From Parus major (taxonomy: Eukaryota; Chordata; Aves; Passeriformes; Paridae): a stretch of DNA of 64,000 bases. This document shows positions 1-11,673 of the stretch, in pieces (the stretch's first letter is position 1; each line of letters opens with the position of its first letter). Position numbers and translations under genes: made by a program. The notes below the pieces were generated by a model that saw only the letters and a list, made by a program, of their open reading frames with translations, was not told where the DNA came from and searched no databases. The stretch covers positions 25,677,824-25,741,823 of the forward strand of contig NC_031774.1 in NCBI RefSeq assembly GCF_001522545.3. The letters run 5' to 3'.

Positions 1-451
1 TTCAGCTGCATTTCCCATAGCACAAAGAGCAGTAACAAACAATTTAAATCAGCAACCTCACTTTTGTAAGAACTCTTCATTTTTGTTTCATTCACATGTA
101 CTTCCAAACAAGAAACTTCACGAGACTGGAAGAGAAAAGCAATAAAACCACTGGTCACAGAAACAGTTCAGGATTCTCACTGATGTTCTAGGGGTCCTGT
201 AGAAATACAATGCTTGGCCATGGTGGTCTGTGGATGTGAAGAATTTGTAGAAACTGAGTATCTTGTATAAATTTTGCAAGCAGTACCATGGTTAAGGAAG
301 CCAAAATAACTGGGGACCTGTCATCACATTTAAATACCATTCAGACCCCAACAATTAACACAAGAAATTTTTCTCCCAATCTTCCAACCACATCCTTCAG
401 TTCTGCCCTACCATAAGATTGACATATATTTTAAAAAAATATAATAATTAC
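1..451 (-). other. PLA2G4E: Intron of PLA2G4E-like gene running off the left edge
   Basis: No further exon in the right phase was found between the ITNGVLV exon and the window edge. The catalytic exons must lie further left. No repeat was recognised here. Confidence 0.55.
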
Positions 452-494
452 CACTAGTACACCATTAGTAATTATCTTCTCAGATACTCCTGGT
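452..494 (-). CDS. PLA2G4E: PLA2G4E-like ITNGVLV exon
   Basis: A 43-base exon whose split first codon gives Ile. It then reads PGVSEKIITNGVLV before a GTAATT donor. It is the same size as PLA2G4F exon 6 (EVLTNGVLV). It is the last exon of this gene visible in the window. Confidence 0.85.
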
Positions 495-3400
495 CTGAAA
501 AGCAAAACCAAAAAGGTTTATTTGAAAGTGGGTATTTAAGCAATAAAATTTCTAAAGCAAATAATTCTCTGGGTTCAGTTTTTCTAGCTGGCAAATACCA
601 TCAGCAGTTCTGTCTTTCCCCTCTGTCAGATCACGTCCCATGCCCTCCCAAGGATGTTCTTCTTCCTTATCTCTCCTGATGAATATCATCTCTCCTTAGG
701 CTGAATCACAAAATAAACACCCATTTTCAGCTTTAAACAGTAAGTGAGACTGTCACTCAAATTCAGGAGAGAAAAGCAGCAGTGGGGAGGATGCTGAGAT
801 GGGGTGTCTGATCACAGGTCTGTAGAGTCAGTTCCTCAATGCTGCATTACCACTCTCTCTAAAATGCAGTTTTATGATGACAAACTCTACAACATTTAGG
901 TTTTACTTACATGTTTTCCAGTAGGAATTCCACTTCTAGTTCTTCCTGATTCTGAAAATAGGACCTTTTTTTTAATTTATGAAAGAAAAAATATTTTCCT
1001 CTGATACAACTCTGACAATTTGTTTATAACTCTCTCTCTATATTCCCACACCCTCTACATCATAATATGAATGGATACAGTTTTATGTGGCCACACTTTG
1101 ATTTCACCTTTCCACTGCTCTACTGCTTACAAACCAGCAGTCCCATCAAGAGAAAGAAAAGATTAAGTATCATATAATAGGGAGCAAGGGTCCTATTATT
1201 AAATTATTAATTCATTCATTCATTAATCAGAAGAGAGAAGACTGAAGCTATGAAGGGGAATCAGGGAAAGAGCTCAGGAGAGATTAATCAAAAGGAAAGG
1301 AGACAGCAAAAGTATAAGAATGAAACAGCAACAGAATAGCATCATGATTGCTGCATCTGTGACATATAACGCAGAAGCAGGTGGTTCTGCTTGCTAATTT
1401 CTCCCAAAGTCTCTAATTTTGTGAGAATTACAGTGTCTGCAAGTTTGTAACAGAAGGCTGAAGCACAGATTTTAGAAAGCAGTCACCTTACACCGATGCA
1501 AGACAGACCATAGCAAATACCTGACTGTGCCCAGACTGTAAAATCCAAGGTAACTGATGGTTTGTTACAACTTTGTCCCAAGAACAGCAGAAACAAGATT
1601 CAGAAGAACCTGGCTCATAGCATCTGCCTAATTGTGTTTGCCTTATGCTCCCATCCTTCTTGTGCCAATTTACACTCACACATGTTATGTTTCTATTAAG
1701 TCCCACTCACATATTTGTGGGTGAAAAAGCCAGAGCACAGCAATGGAAATACCTGTTAGGCCACAGAGAGCAAGAGGCACAGCAAAGTCACCCTGCTGCT
1801 CTGGCATTACCCATGTGACCAGCTCAGCTCTCCTTTTGAGATACCTTGGTAGATGGAAGAAATCATTATGGGCAGAGGTGGCACTACAGCCACCTTGTTA
1901 TTAAGAATGCCTGTTGCATTACTAAGTCACTTTCAAAAAAATTAAATAACCCAAAGTCCTCTAAATATTCATATACACACCACAATCTGTGATGCCTCTT
2001 GGGTGTCTGATCCATCAGGATCCAAAGAAGGCCAGCTTGACCAGGATGTTCCTGAGACAGCTCACCTGCTCTGACCTCCACCACTTCCACCTTGCTAATG
2101 GGCTAAGTCAGCTCTGCACACACCTCAGAGCAAACTCAGGGCTTGAATCACACCTGGAATTATCTCTGTCACATGAGGCTTTTTCTGAGGAAGGCTGAAC
2201 AGGTTTAGTAAGCAGTCCTCAGCAAGGATTGCTCTTCTAAAAGATGACCACTTCTAAAAGAGTAATTAATAAACACTCTCCAAAGCAATAGCAATATAAA
2301 ACACAGACAAGAGTGCTTTCCAAAGAGCCTGGCTGACACAAGGGATTAGAAATAAACGGAGCACAACAGTTCCTGGGAACCGTAAGCTGAAGCAGTTGGC
2401 AGAAGTGTGAAAAAGCCCTGAAGTTATTATTACACCCACCAAACAGAGAAGGTGTTACATTGTGCAGAAAGTAATCTGAGCACATATTCTGCTCTCTTTG
2501 AAGATGAATGTGATTTCTCCACCTTCCACTCAGCAACTTCATCTACTCAGTGTTTCATAAGATACTCCCTATGTCCCCTTTAATACAACCAAACACAATC
2601 TTTTTTGAGACACATGCAACAAATGTAACTATTAGGTCATACACTCACTTAGAAGAAGAAGTGCTGATGATATTCTCATTCATCAAGGCCTGCCCCTTCT
2701 ATGCTGGCTCAGCCCCTCTAAAATAAGTTTCTAACCATATAATAAAGGAGCATAAGCAGACTTGCTGAGACTTTTTCCCTTATAGTTGTTTAGTAGAGGA
2801 GGAAAAAACTGTAAGAGATTATTACAAGAATGAAATGCTTCATTTAGCAAGCACAATATCTGAAAGAACTGCCCAAAATCCCTGGAGAAGCTGAGAGGAG
2901 ATAGCCCTAGTGAGCTCCTGGCCAAAAGGTAAGGGCAACTGCCTGGAAAGGGGGACAGGTTTGTTCCCATCCCTGCTCTGTCCATCTCTTACAACAATGA
3001 GACCCCCTAACCATCAGCTTCTTCATTTTTGACTCTTTTTCTCACTGATTTTTCAACATATATTTTTGAAATTAGAAAAAAAAAAAAAAAAAATTAGGGA
3101 TACAAAAAGCGTTTTGCATCTTATTCCAGTCACAACAGGGGAGGTTTGTGACTCCCCCTCCTAAAACCCAAGCATTCAACCTTTTTAGTAACATCCTTTT
3201 TAATGAAGTCTTTGTGTGTGAGAACCAATTTAATGTTCAATAGAGGTAGTAACTTGAGACAAATTTCTAATCAAGAGTATTGTTTTCTCTAGCCACTCAC
3301 CTCTGGATTCAACTCAAAATTCAGGTGAGCTTTTTCTCCAGGCTGGATTTTAGCCACATCAAAGCGAACAGTCATAAGACAGTCATCTGGTGTAAAAGTA

Positions 3401-6400
3401 TCCTCATCACAGACTGTCAGTTCCAGGATGTTCTGAGGAGACAGGCAGAGAAGGATGTAAATAACATTAATTTACAAAAAACAGTAATTCTGAGACTACT
3501 GAGCCCGAAAGGAATGTTCAGCAGAGCCAGTATTCAGCCTCATGTTCATGTGGGCAGACTCCTGTGACAGCACAGAGCTCTGCTCACAGCCCAGGTGGCT
3601 CAGACAGCAGTCAGGGACTAACCCTAGAAGAGGTAAATCATCAGATTTGGCAACCAAAATGAGATCCAAAAGAAGAGGAAACGTAAGTGATAAATATGAC
3701 GGTAACATGCACCAGACAGAGCAGAGGTTACATACACTATTCCTCAGATCGTTTGTGGATTCAAAATTACTACCTTGAGAAATTCTGGCATTTCATCAGA
3801 AAGTAATAACAAAGGGGAAATTCTCAGCCCTTTAAAATGGAAGTTAAAGCACACTACCAAACTTTAAACAGGACTTGAATTACAGCAATTCCCCTGGTAG
3901 CTCCTCAGGGCTCAGGCCACCCTTAGAAGCATGAGAAGATGCAGCACTAGTCAACGATGAGAAACTGATCCAGTTTGGACTTTGTACCACTTTCACTCTG
4001 CTCACCTATTTCTGCTAACTCTGTAAACACTTTAACAGTTTTTTACAACTGTTCTGGGACACATAGAAGCATTCAGCGTTATTCCAGATATTCCACAACC
4101 TTCTCATTTTAAACTACTTCTTTCAATCAGGTTAACTGGGTTCAAGATCCGCGTGAGCCTCAAGCCTCTCAAAAAGAGTCTGCCCACAGCAGGTGAAGAT
4201 GCCCCCTTTAGAAAACCCCTGCTCACTGTCACAGATCCCACCTTTACTTCACTCTGTAGGATGAAGTGGAAAGTTTCATTCCAGATGGGATTTCTGCAGT
4301 TGTGTACAGTTCTTGTCCGGGCCTCCTGACATGAAGCTGTTGGCAGCCTCAGCTTGACATAACAATCAGTTTGGCTCCCTGTGTTAACAACAAGTTGCAT
4401 AATTAGTACAGGAGTACTTTGTTATTATTTCATTTGTCCAGTCAGGGAAAGAAAAGATTAACCTCTGAGGAGTCCTAGATATTTCATTAGACCCAAAGGA
4501 AAATATTCTGGGTTTAGTGTTATTTAACTTTTCTGTTTAAATTCACATCAATTTCAAACCATGTCAAGTTTAAACCACTAATTCTATATGATAACAAAAG
4601 CCAAAGTATTTTATTTCAACAGTTTTGAACTAAGTACTCTCTTGTGATTTTTTTTAACTCCTATTTTCCAATATTTGCCAGTTTCCAGAAAACTCATATA
4701 CAGTGTCTCTTCTTGAAATGGCACTTTTTAAAATTAAATTTAAACTTTAGTTTGAGGGATTTTCATCTATTTGTAAAGCACAACTCATCTACACCGACAT
4801 AACAGTGAAGACACAAATACAGCAACATTAAAAGCAACTTCTGATTTTTCCTGTATCTTTCACAAAGATGTTCTTTTCAAAAGAGAATTGGGCAACCTGG
4901 AAGAAGGGGCACTGAAGAGTTAGGAGAAAGGGAAATACCACAGAGCAGCTGATAAAGGGAAGAAAAACTTCTCCTGCAATACAGAATTTCTAGTCTATTT
5001 CCTTTCTGGCTTTAAGTGTTTTCTAAATTATTTTGAATTTAAATGAAAATGTAAATAAATACAAGTTCTTCACCCAAACCCCTCTGAAATATTATTGTAA
5101 TTTAAGCAACAGGTGTACAAGAGCATGAAAATCAGGTGACAGTAGTTTTCTTGCTAAGCTGTAAATACTCCATCAGTGATACTTACACACATCTGCTTTG
5201 CGGAGATTTCTCATGCCTACAATTCTTACAGAAAGCCAGCGCAACTGAGGCACTTCTGGCTGCAGAACAGTGAGAAAGATATCTTAATTATTAACAATTA
5301 ACTCAGATATAAATAACATAGCTTATAACACCACAAAGGCCATTCTGTCATTATAATGCAGTACATTTCATTTTAACTTTTTATTTGAGAATTTATTTAA
5401 ATTTGAGAATTTATTTATTTAATTTATTTGAGACATTTTCTGAGAAGAAATACTTTCTTGTGATTTGACTTTGAGTAAAGATAAGCTGTCTTTCATAGCT
5501 AGGGTCTACATTAATCAAAATGAAACCTCATTAACACAGCAAGCAGAACTGATGCATGTATATAAACCAGGTTTTTTTTAAAGAACCAGAACTGAAAAAA
5601 GCAGGAATCACTAAAGCTCTAAATAATGTAAGAAAATAGGAAGCTGAGAACACAAAGTAAAATTGGCAGTATGTTAGATTATATAATTAAACACAAATAA
5701 GCAAGAAAAGCTCTAATTGTATGTAAATGCACATACTGAAAAAAAAAAGGCTCAAAAGCACAAACAGGTGATTCAGAATGTCTTGCCTTAATCAGGACAA
5801 ACCCAGGCTGGCCTGATTGATCTACCAAAGAGAAGCCCAGCAATACTGACAACCTGTAGTGTAGGGTTCTAAAGGGGAATAGCTTGAAGGCTCCACAACT
5901 CTCTCAAGTTTTTCTGTTCTCCCTCCACTCCCTGTCACAGCTAAACACAACCCTACACTTGGTTACAGGAAAAACAAGGCAGTATTGAAGAACATCAAGA
6001 GTAAAATACTACATACAGAAGAAATATCTCCATTATTTAAATTAAAAGCAGCACTTAAATCTCCAAAGAATCATGATTTCTGAGGAACTGCCTGCTTAGG
6101 ACCTCCTTGTGTACCTCTTATTTTGATACACCCTGTCCTGACAGAAGCAGACTAAACATCTAGAAAGCAATAAGCCATCAAGCCAAATGTTATTTACAGT
6201 CTACTGGAAAGATTCTCAACTCAACACTTTTCTCTGAGAAAGTGTTGTTACAACAAAACCAGAAGGTCTGAAAGAAACTCATCAATCTCAGCGTAATTTT
6301 TGGCAGCAGTGTTTCTGCCGATGGAGAATGAAAGAAGTACATGGTACAAATTGCTGAAAGCTCAACATTTCATCCCAAACACAAAGGATTAATTTTTCAT

Positions 6401-7267
6401 CCTCAGCTTTAGGATGAGGGACCATCCTAACCATACCCATGAGTTTGAAGAAAACTTATTAATGAGATGGCTTAAGTACTAAGCAACTATACTGACACAA
6501 ATTATTATTCCATTGTGCTAGCAGTTAGTGAATTCACTGGTCTCCCAGATGTAAGAAAGAGTTAGCTTCATACTTTTGTACTGACTACAGCTAGGGAACA
6601 GATTGAGAAAACTCAGATGTGGAAAAATATAGACTACTATTTTCATTTTTCAAGTTACTCAATATCTTTTCAATCAACCATTAAACAGAATAATTTTTAA
6701 TATATCTAGTATGTACCATATTCAGCACTTTCCAAAACCAATTCATCTTCATAAAAATCAGTGCTCAGAAAAGTGTCAGACATGCGAGTAAGCCATTTTA
6801 TTTGCTGATCTGCCTCCATAAAGTAAAGGAAAAACAATTTAAGGACTAAGGCTTGGGTATTATGAGGTATGACTATCATCATATAATCATACCACAGTAA
6901 ACCAAGACTAAAATCCAGCTCTCCCAGTTCCTTGCCTAGCATTTAAACCACAAGGTCATCATCTTCCCAACCCCTAAGTCACAGTGAATGCTTTGCACTC
7001 TAGACAGCACACTCACAGAAGCAGCAAATATTCCCTTAACTGTCAATAAATATCACCTCACACAAAAACAGTTAAGCTTGGTGAGAGGCTGGAAAGGCTG
7101 AGAGAAGATTGCAGGTAACACAGACACCCTTTATGCCCTGCAGCTCTCTCCTTGCAATCCAGAAGCTGCCTTCTGTACAGTACCTCATTTTCAGCACAGT
7201 TTGGTCTCTCATGAGTCCTCCTCCTGATTCCAATCTTCCTGTGCGGGTTTGCCCGGATGAACCGATC
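452..7267 (-). CDS. PLA2G4E: PLA2G4E-like cytosolic phospholipase A2, 5' part only
   Basis: This is the N-terminal part of a second C2-domain group IV phospholipase, cut by the left edge. Exons: 7184-7267 (candidate), 5187-5259, 4242-4378, 3301-3432, 911-951, 452-494. All are GT/AG and in phase. The C2 region shows the calcium-loop features KADVWSQTDCYV, NPIWNETFHF and CDEDTFTPDD. The following segment EELEVEFLLEN leads to IITNGVLV, a block found in groups IVB, D, E and F. Sizes and phases equal those of PLA2G4F exons 2-6. CDEDTFTPDD and the KAH..F.LNP segment are nearest to human PLA2G4E in my memory; a common D/E ancestor is the main alternative. In mammals PLA2G4E also acts as a calcium-dependent N-acyltransferase; without the catalytic domain that cannot be judged here. 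Confidence 0.8.
911..951 (-). CDS. PLA2G4E: PLA2G4E-like exon after C2
   Basis: A 41-base exon encoding NQEELEVEFLLEN plus two bases of a split codon. It equals PLA2G4F exon 5 in size and phase, with a TTTTCAG acceptor and a GTAAGT donor. Confidence 0.85.
952..3300 (-). other. PLA2G4E: Intron of PLA2G4E-like gene
   Basis: A 2.35-kb intron between exon C and the 41-base exon. It holds an A-run near 3076-3093 and otherwise unremarkable AT-rich sequence. I recognised no exon or transposon. Confidence 0.6.
3301..3432 (-). CDS. PLA2G4E: PLA2G4E-like C2 exon C
   Basis: This 132-base, phase-0 exon begins NILELTVCDED (calcium loop 3) and ends NFELNPE before GTGAGTGG. It is one codon longer than the PLA2G4F counterpart. 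Confidence 0.92.
4242..4378 (-). CDS. PLA2G4E: PLA2G4E-like C2 exon B
   Basis: A 137-base exon equal in size to PLA2G4F exon 3. It encodes DCYVKLRLPTAS through NPIWNETFHFIL, with calcium-loop Asp and Asn positions present. The donor is GTGGGATC, a weak match to the donor consensus. Confidence 0.9.
5187..5259 (-). CDS. PLA2G4E: PLA2G4E-like C2 exon A
   Basis: A 73-base exon with the same length and phase as PLA2G4F exon 2. It encodes the first C2 strand and leads into calcium loop 1 (LSVRIVGMRNLRKADV). A CTGCAG acceptor and a perfect GTAAGT donor flank it. Confidence 0.85.
5365..5437. repeat. AT-rich short tandem repeat (TTTATTTGAGA-like)
   Basis: Several imperfect copies of a TTTATTTGAGAA-like unit follow each other in the intron upstream of the PLA2G4E-like C2 exon A. 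It is low-complexity sequence with no coding signal. Confidence 0.6.
7184..7267 (-). CDS. Candidate upstream exon of PLA2G4E-like gene
   Basis: An 84-base open segment of 28 codons, phase 0 at both ends, lies between a good acceptor (CTCTTTGTCCCCAG) and a GAG|GTACTG donor. It would join in frame to the C2 exon at 5187-5259. The peptide is strongly basic (IRANPHRKIGIRRRTHER) and not a segment I recognise from human PLA2G4E. The evidence is splice signals and phase only. Confidence 0.5.
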
Positions 7268-7555
7268 CTGGGGACAAAGAGCCAAAAGAGGGGCCAGTGA
7301 TGAAACCCAACAGTCAGTAATTTTCAGCTCCTACTCAGATTCACTGTGGCAGGAGACCCTAGCATTTCTCCCATCTCTCCTCTTCACGATGGGATATATC
7401 CATCTCACCAGGACCTGCTGCTTTTACTGATAAATCTGCCTGCTGTAGATGCATTTGACATTTAAGGATCAAAATTCCCCAAGCATTTGCTTTTGATGAA
7501 TCTCAGCCAAGACAGCCAAACAGATTCTCCTGCCCCACCGCTGATTTTCTCTTAC

Positions 7556-7582
7556 CAAAGGTGAATAGGCTGATGATCCCAT
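7556..7582 (-). CDS. Possible start exon of PLA2G4E-like gene
   Basis: ATG at 7582-7580 opens nine codons (MGSSAYSPL) ending at a GTAAGAG donor in phase 0, matching the phase of the exon at 7184-7267. The frame is also open upstream, so it could instead be part of an internal exon. This is speculative; no similarity supports it. Confidence 0.25.
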
Positions 7583-10500
7583 CAGTATCTTTGTTTCATA
7601 AAAGGCACCACTATAAGGCTCCAGTCTGTGTTTCTCCCAGCTGGTAGGTGCTCCTGGACCACGATATTTTCCAACCAACTGTGGCCAAGAAGAAGAGTTG
7701 TATAGATTGACTCATGGCTCCACCTCCCACTGATTTCAAAAGCACAAATGATGCACTTGTTCTGCGCCACATAAAGATTTGCTTTTTTTTTTTCTTTTTT
7801 AACACCACAGTGATTTAGGGGCAAAAGGAGATGGGTCAAGCATTTTATCACAGGTTAATCCCAGAGTAAAATCATTATCCACCACCATAAGGTCTGAATA
7901 ACTACACACAGAGGGATCTCCTGGGGCAGTTCCAGCACCCACCAGCTTCTCCAGTCAGATGCACAACAGCAAGGATTTTTCACCAAGTTAGTTACAAATT
8001 ACTGCCATGAAGTGGAGGCTGGATCTCACAGGCACTGGCAAATACTTAAAGAAAACACCTTGTAGCTTTTCTTCTCTCTTGTTTGGTTGCATAGAGGATG
8101 TTAAGGGGTCAGCAGAGCCAGCAGGAGCTTTTGCTATTGAAACGTTTTTTAGCTGAAGTGCTGCTTCCAATTAAATTGTGTTAGAATCTCATAAGCTTTA
8201 ACAAAAATAACTACACATCATTTTTTCAAAAGTTTTTAAATATCCCTGTTAAAATTGTCAAGTCTGATCTCTTTTTAATTTTATAATAATTTCCCATTAT
8301 TCTTCAGTAACAGCACTCACACATAAAAACAAAAGGACCTAGTACTACTACAAAAATACAAAAATAGCACAGAAGCCAGCTATTGCATTAAACATTATTA
8401 AAATCTCTAAAAAACGTGTTATTCAATAGTAAGAAATTGCAGTTTAAATAAGAGGGTTTTTTAAACTCTGTTTTTTAGAATTCTCAAATTTCTAAGAATG
8501 AAAAATCTCTTTAAAAACAGTAGGACTTTTTGGGAAAAAATAAAAATCTGATTTTTCAACCATTTCTAATGAAAGTTTTTGAGTATTCAAACTGTCCTAT
8601 AAAGAGCTACTTTATATAAAGTTTCAAATTATTATTATAATTAGTCTTGCCTTTCAACAGATTCAAGCATTCAATGAATGTTTCTGCTTTATGCTGTACT
8701 GCCACTTATGCAAAAAAGCCTGATGACTTCCCACCTAAAGTTTTTTTGTTGGGTTGTTTTGTTTTATTGTGGAACTGGTATTACAATAGAGAATTATTTC
8801 ACTTTGTTTATAAAATAACATTTTCACAGTAACGTTCTGAACTGAAATGAGATTCAGCTCACAGGGTACAAGAGGCTGAACCCAAGCCATTCCATCACTT
8901 CACTCAGACTCTGAAATCATTTCATGTCCCAGTTTGATGACTGGATTCTCCTTGTTCTTGAGGGACAAAACTTAGCCATGCACTTAGATAACATGCCATG
9001 CTCCCCACTTTATTCACACCCTTTCCAGAACGTCCACATTTGGGCCTTCTGTGGATTTCATAAATCAAATTAATCAATAGTAAAAGTTCAAGCTGCTATG
9101 TCATTAGACTGCCCCTGCTTACTCTGCACATAATGAGAAAAAAGAACCCAGCTAAACCACACTCCCACCCAAAAGCAGATGTAGCCCAGCAATAATAGTA
9201 AATGACTTGATAACTTGACACTGCATCACAAAGCACGGTGCAGGTGAGTCACAGTCAGGAAGCCACAGGCCAGAAGACAGGGTGGTATTTCACCAACACC
9301 ATCGCAACAACAGCAGCCCACAGCAGCACTGGCTGTGGTGATAACGAGGTCTGGAGTCACACAGGCCCTTGGGCTGGGCCACATAGCTTGCAGCAGGGTG
9401 TCTGGGGTGACAGAGGAGCAGAGAGCTTGCAGCAGAACCAGCACAGGCTTTGCAGCCTCTTCAGAGGCAGCTGCAAGAGCTGGAGATGCCCACTTGCCAC
9501 TAAGATCCCAGTTTTGACACAGGCTCAGAATCACTTTCCTCCCACAGAGAAGAGAGCCTGATAATAATTTCTCCAAATTCTCACAGGGTTTCTACAGATA
9601 TTTGAAATAAAATATTTAATATCTTATATAAAGCAAAGGGGGAAATAGCCCTCAGAGGCTGGTTCACAAGCCTCCCAAGAGCAGTAGCTTCTGAGAGAAA
9701 GGTGCCACGATAAAGAGACAGACACCTCTTGGTCCAACCTCTGACACACCAATGCAGTCACAGGGTCCAACCTCATTTCTAGAAATACTTGTGCTTTGTT
9801 CTTCATAATGTGCTAAAGCAAAGCTGTTGGGCACCCTCTCTAGACATCAGACTTCATTTACATGACCCAAATAAGCCATCCCAAAACTTAATAATAATCC
9901 TTTCTGACCTAGATTCTGACAAATCAGAAGTGACAGCAAATTAAACCCTTAAGAAATTAAACCTCCATGCACTTTTTGTTATAAAGCACTTGGGTAAAAT
10001 GAAGAACAGGGACATTAAGCTGCATTTCCTGCTTTGATAATAGAGAAAATTCCACAGGAAACATCTTTCTTGTGAGACAATAACAAATAAATTTACTTTA
10101 TATCCTCTGCTGCACAGAAGTTGCACAATTGTACATACCCTGTTAAAATTTTGTCCTAATACATCATTCAGTATGACTATAAAAAATATTCACATTCACA
10201 TTGCAAATTTAGGCCTTATCTACAAAGTAACTGCATCAATTTTCTCAGGTAATTCCCCTAAGTACATCAACACAATCTGAGGTCAGTTGACACAAGTGAC
10301 AAAAACAACAAATGAATGAGCTGCTTTGTGCTACTGCTCAGGAGACAACTCCCAAGCATTCAATTCTCAAGAACATGCTCCCCTCAAACAATGCTACTGG
10401 GGTGACCCCAACCACCACTGATGAGATATCTAGTCACAGCACCCAGAGTACACTTTCATCTTCAGATCAGACCAGAAGACATCACTTCTTTATCACTGAC

Positions 10501-11062
10501 TCATAGGAGTCCCATATTAGAGGCTCCAAAGTTGGGTCTCCACCACCAGCCAAGCGTGTGATTGTGTGCATGGGTTAACAGCCTCCAGGCAATGCAATTT
10601 ATCATGCTCCTAAAGCAAAAGAAGACATCTCCAAGCATGTCTAAAGCAAAATCAAGACATCTCCACTGCTTTTAGTGGCATTCACTGTTACTACTCTTTT
10701 TAAATTACAGCTGTGGGCTTTTCCTACAAAGCTACGGGAACTCAGAGGTAAGTATTGTGCGAGTTTGTAATTGCAGCTGAGTCACCAGCCCTAGTTAATG
10801 AAAAGAAAGAGGCTAAAAGATTCTCTGGTAGCACCCAAGGGGTGAACTGCTCTCTGGAAGGGCCCAGCTCTCTCCAGTGACTATGGTTATCATCCTACAC
10901 GACTCTGACAGATATTTCTTTGCCCATTTTTTCTTTTTTAAGCACTTATACACATGCAGCAAAGGAAGGCAGCTAGTATGCCTATGGAGTGGGTAAAAAT
11001 GCCCATTAACAGTGTTGTAACTATTCACACACTTTATCTGGAATCTCGTATATGCATGATTG
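7583..11062. other. Intergenic or 5'-flanking sequence of PLA2G4E-like gene
   Basis: There is no recognisable coding exon. It is mostly AT-rich, with one GC-richer patch at about 9225-9560 that is open on both strands but has no match I know. A near-duplicated ~25-base element is listed separately. Unfound 5' exons of the PLA2G4E-like gene could lie here. Confidence 0.5.
10610..10665. repeat. Short tandem duplication
   Basis: CTAAAGCAAAAGAAGACATC at 10610 recurs about 31 bases later as CTAAAGCAAAATCAAGACAT, with CTCCA following both copies. This is a small local duplication. Confidence 0.65.
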
Positions 11063-11673
11063 GCAGTGCCCTGGTGGACAAAGAAGGGCAAAGGCTGCCT
11101 GGCTTGTATCAGAAACAGTGTGGCCAGCAGGACCAGGGCAGTGATTGTCTCCTTGTGCTTGGTTCTGGTCCTGCCAAACCTTGAGTTTTGGGCCCCTCAC
11201 TACAAAAAGGCCATTAAGGTTTCTGGAGCAGGTCCAGAGAAGGGCAACAGAGCTGGTGAAGGGTCTGGAGCACAAGTCAGATGAAGAGCAGCTGAGGGAG
11301 CTGGGATTGTTTAGCCTGGAGAAAAGGAGGTTCAGGGGGGACCTCATCACTCTCTACAACTGCCTAAGAGGAGGTTGTAGCAAGGCAGGCATTGGATTCT
11401 TCTCCCAAGTAACACACAACAAAACATGAGGAAATGGCCTCAAGTTGCTCCAGGGCAGGTTTAGATTAGATATTAGGAAAAATTTTCACTGGAAGTGTTG
11501 TCAAGCACTGGAACAAGCTGCCAGGGAAGTGGTTGTGTCAGCATCCCTGGAGGCATTTAAGACATGTAGATGTGACCATTTAGGACATGGTTTAGTGGGA
11601 CTTGGACACATTATGCTAAGTTGGACTACATGATCTTAGAGGTTTTTTGCAGCCTGAATTGTTCTATGATTCT
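11063..11673 (+). mobile_element. CR1 LINE 3' fragment
   Basis: This plus-strand copy of the 3' end of an avian CR1 element carries the degenerate end of the reverse transcriptase frame, then the typical 3' region with TTTAGATTAGATATTAGGAA. It closes with GTTCTATGATTCT. It is 5'-truncated as CR1 copies usually are. Compared with the consensus I remember, a stretch near 11170-11190 is shortened. At about 610 bases it is the longest CR1 copy in the window. Confidence 0.9.

Noticed and set aside
9226..9576. 116-codon minus-strand frame
   Set aside because: No recognisable domain, no phase-matching splice partner, and an equally long frame on the other strand. Kept only as a composition finding.
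11021..11429. Several overlapping frames of 74-109 codons on both strands
   Set aside because: All fall inside the CR1 fragment at 11063-11673 or its edge.
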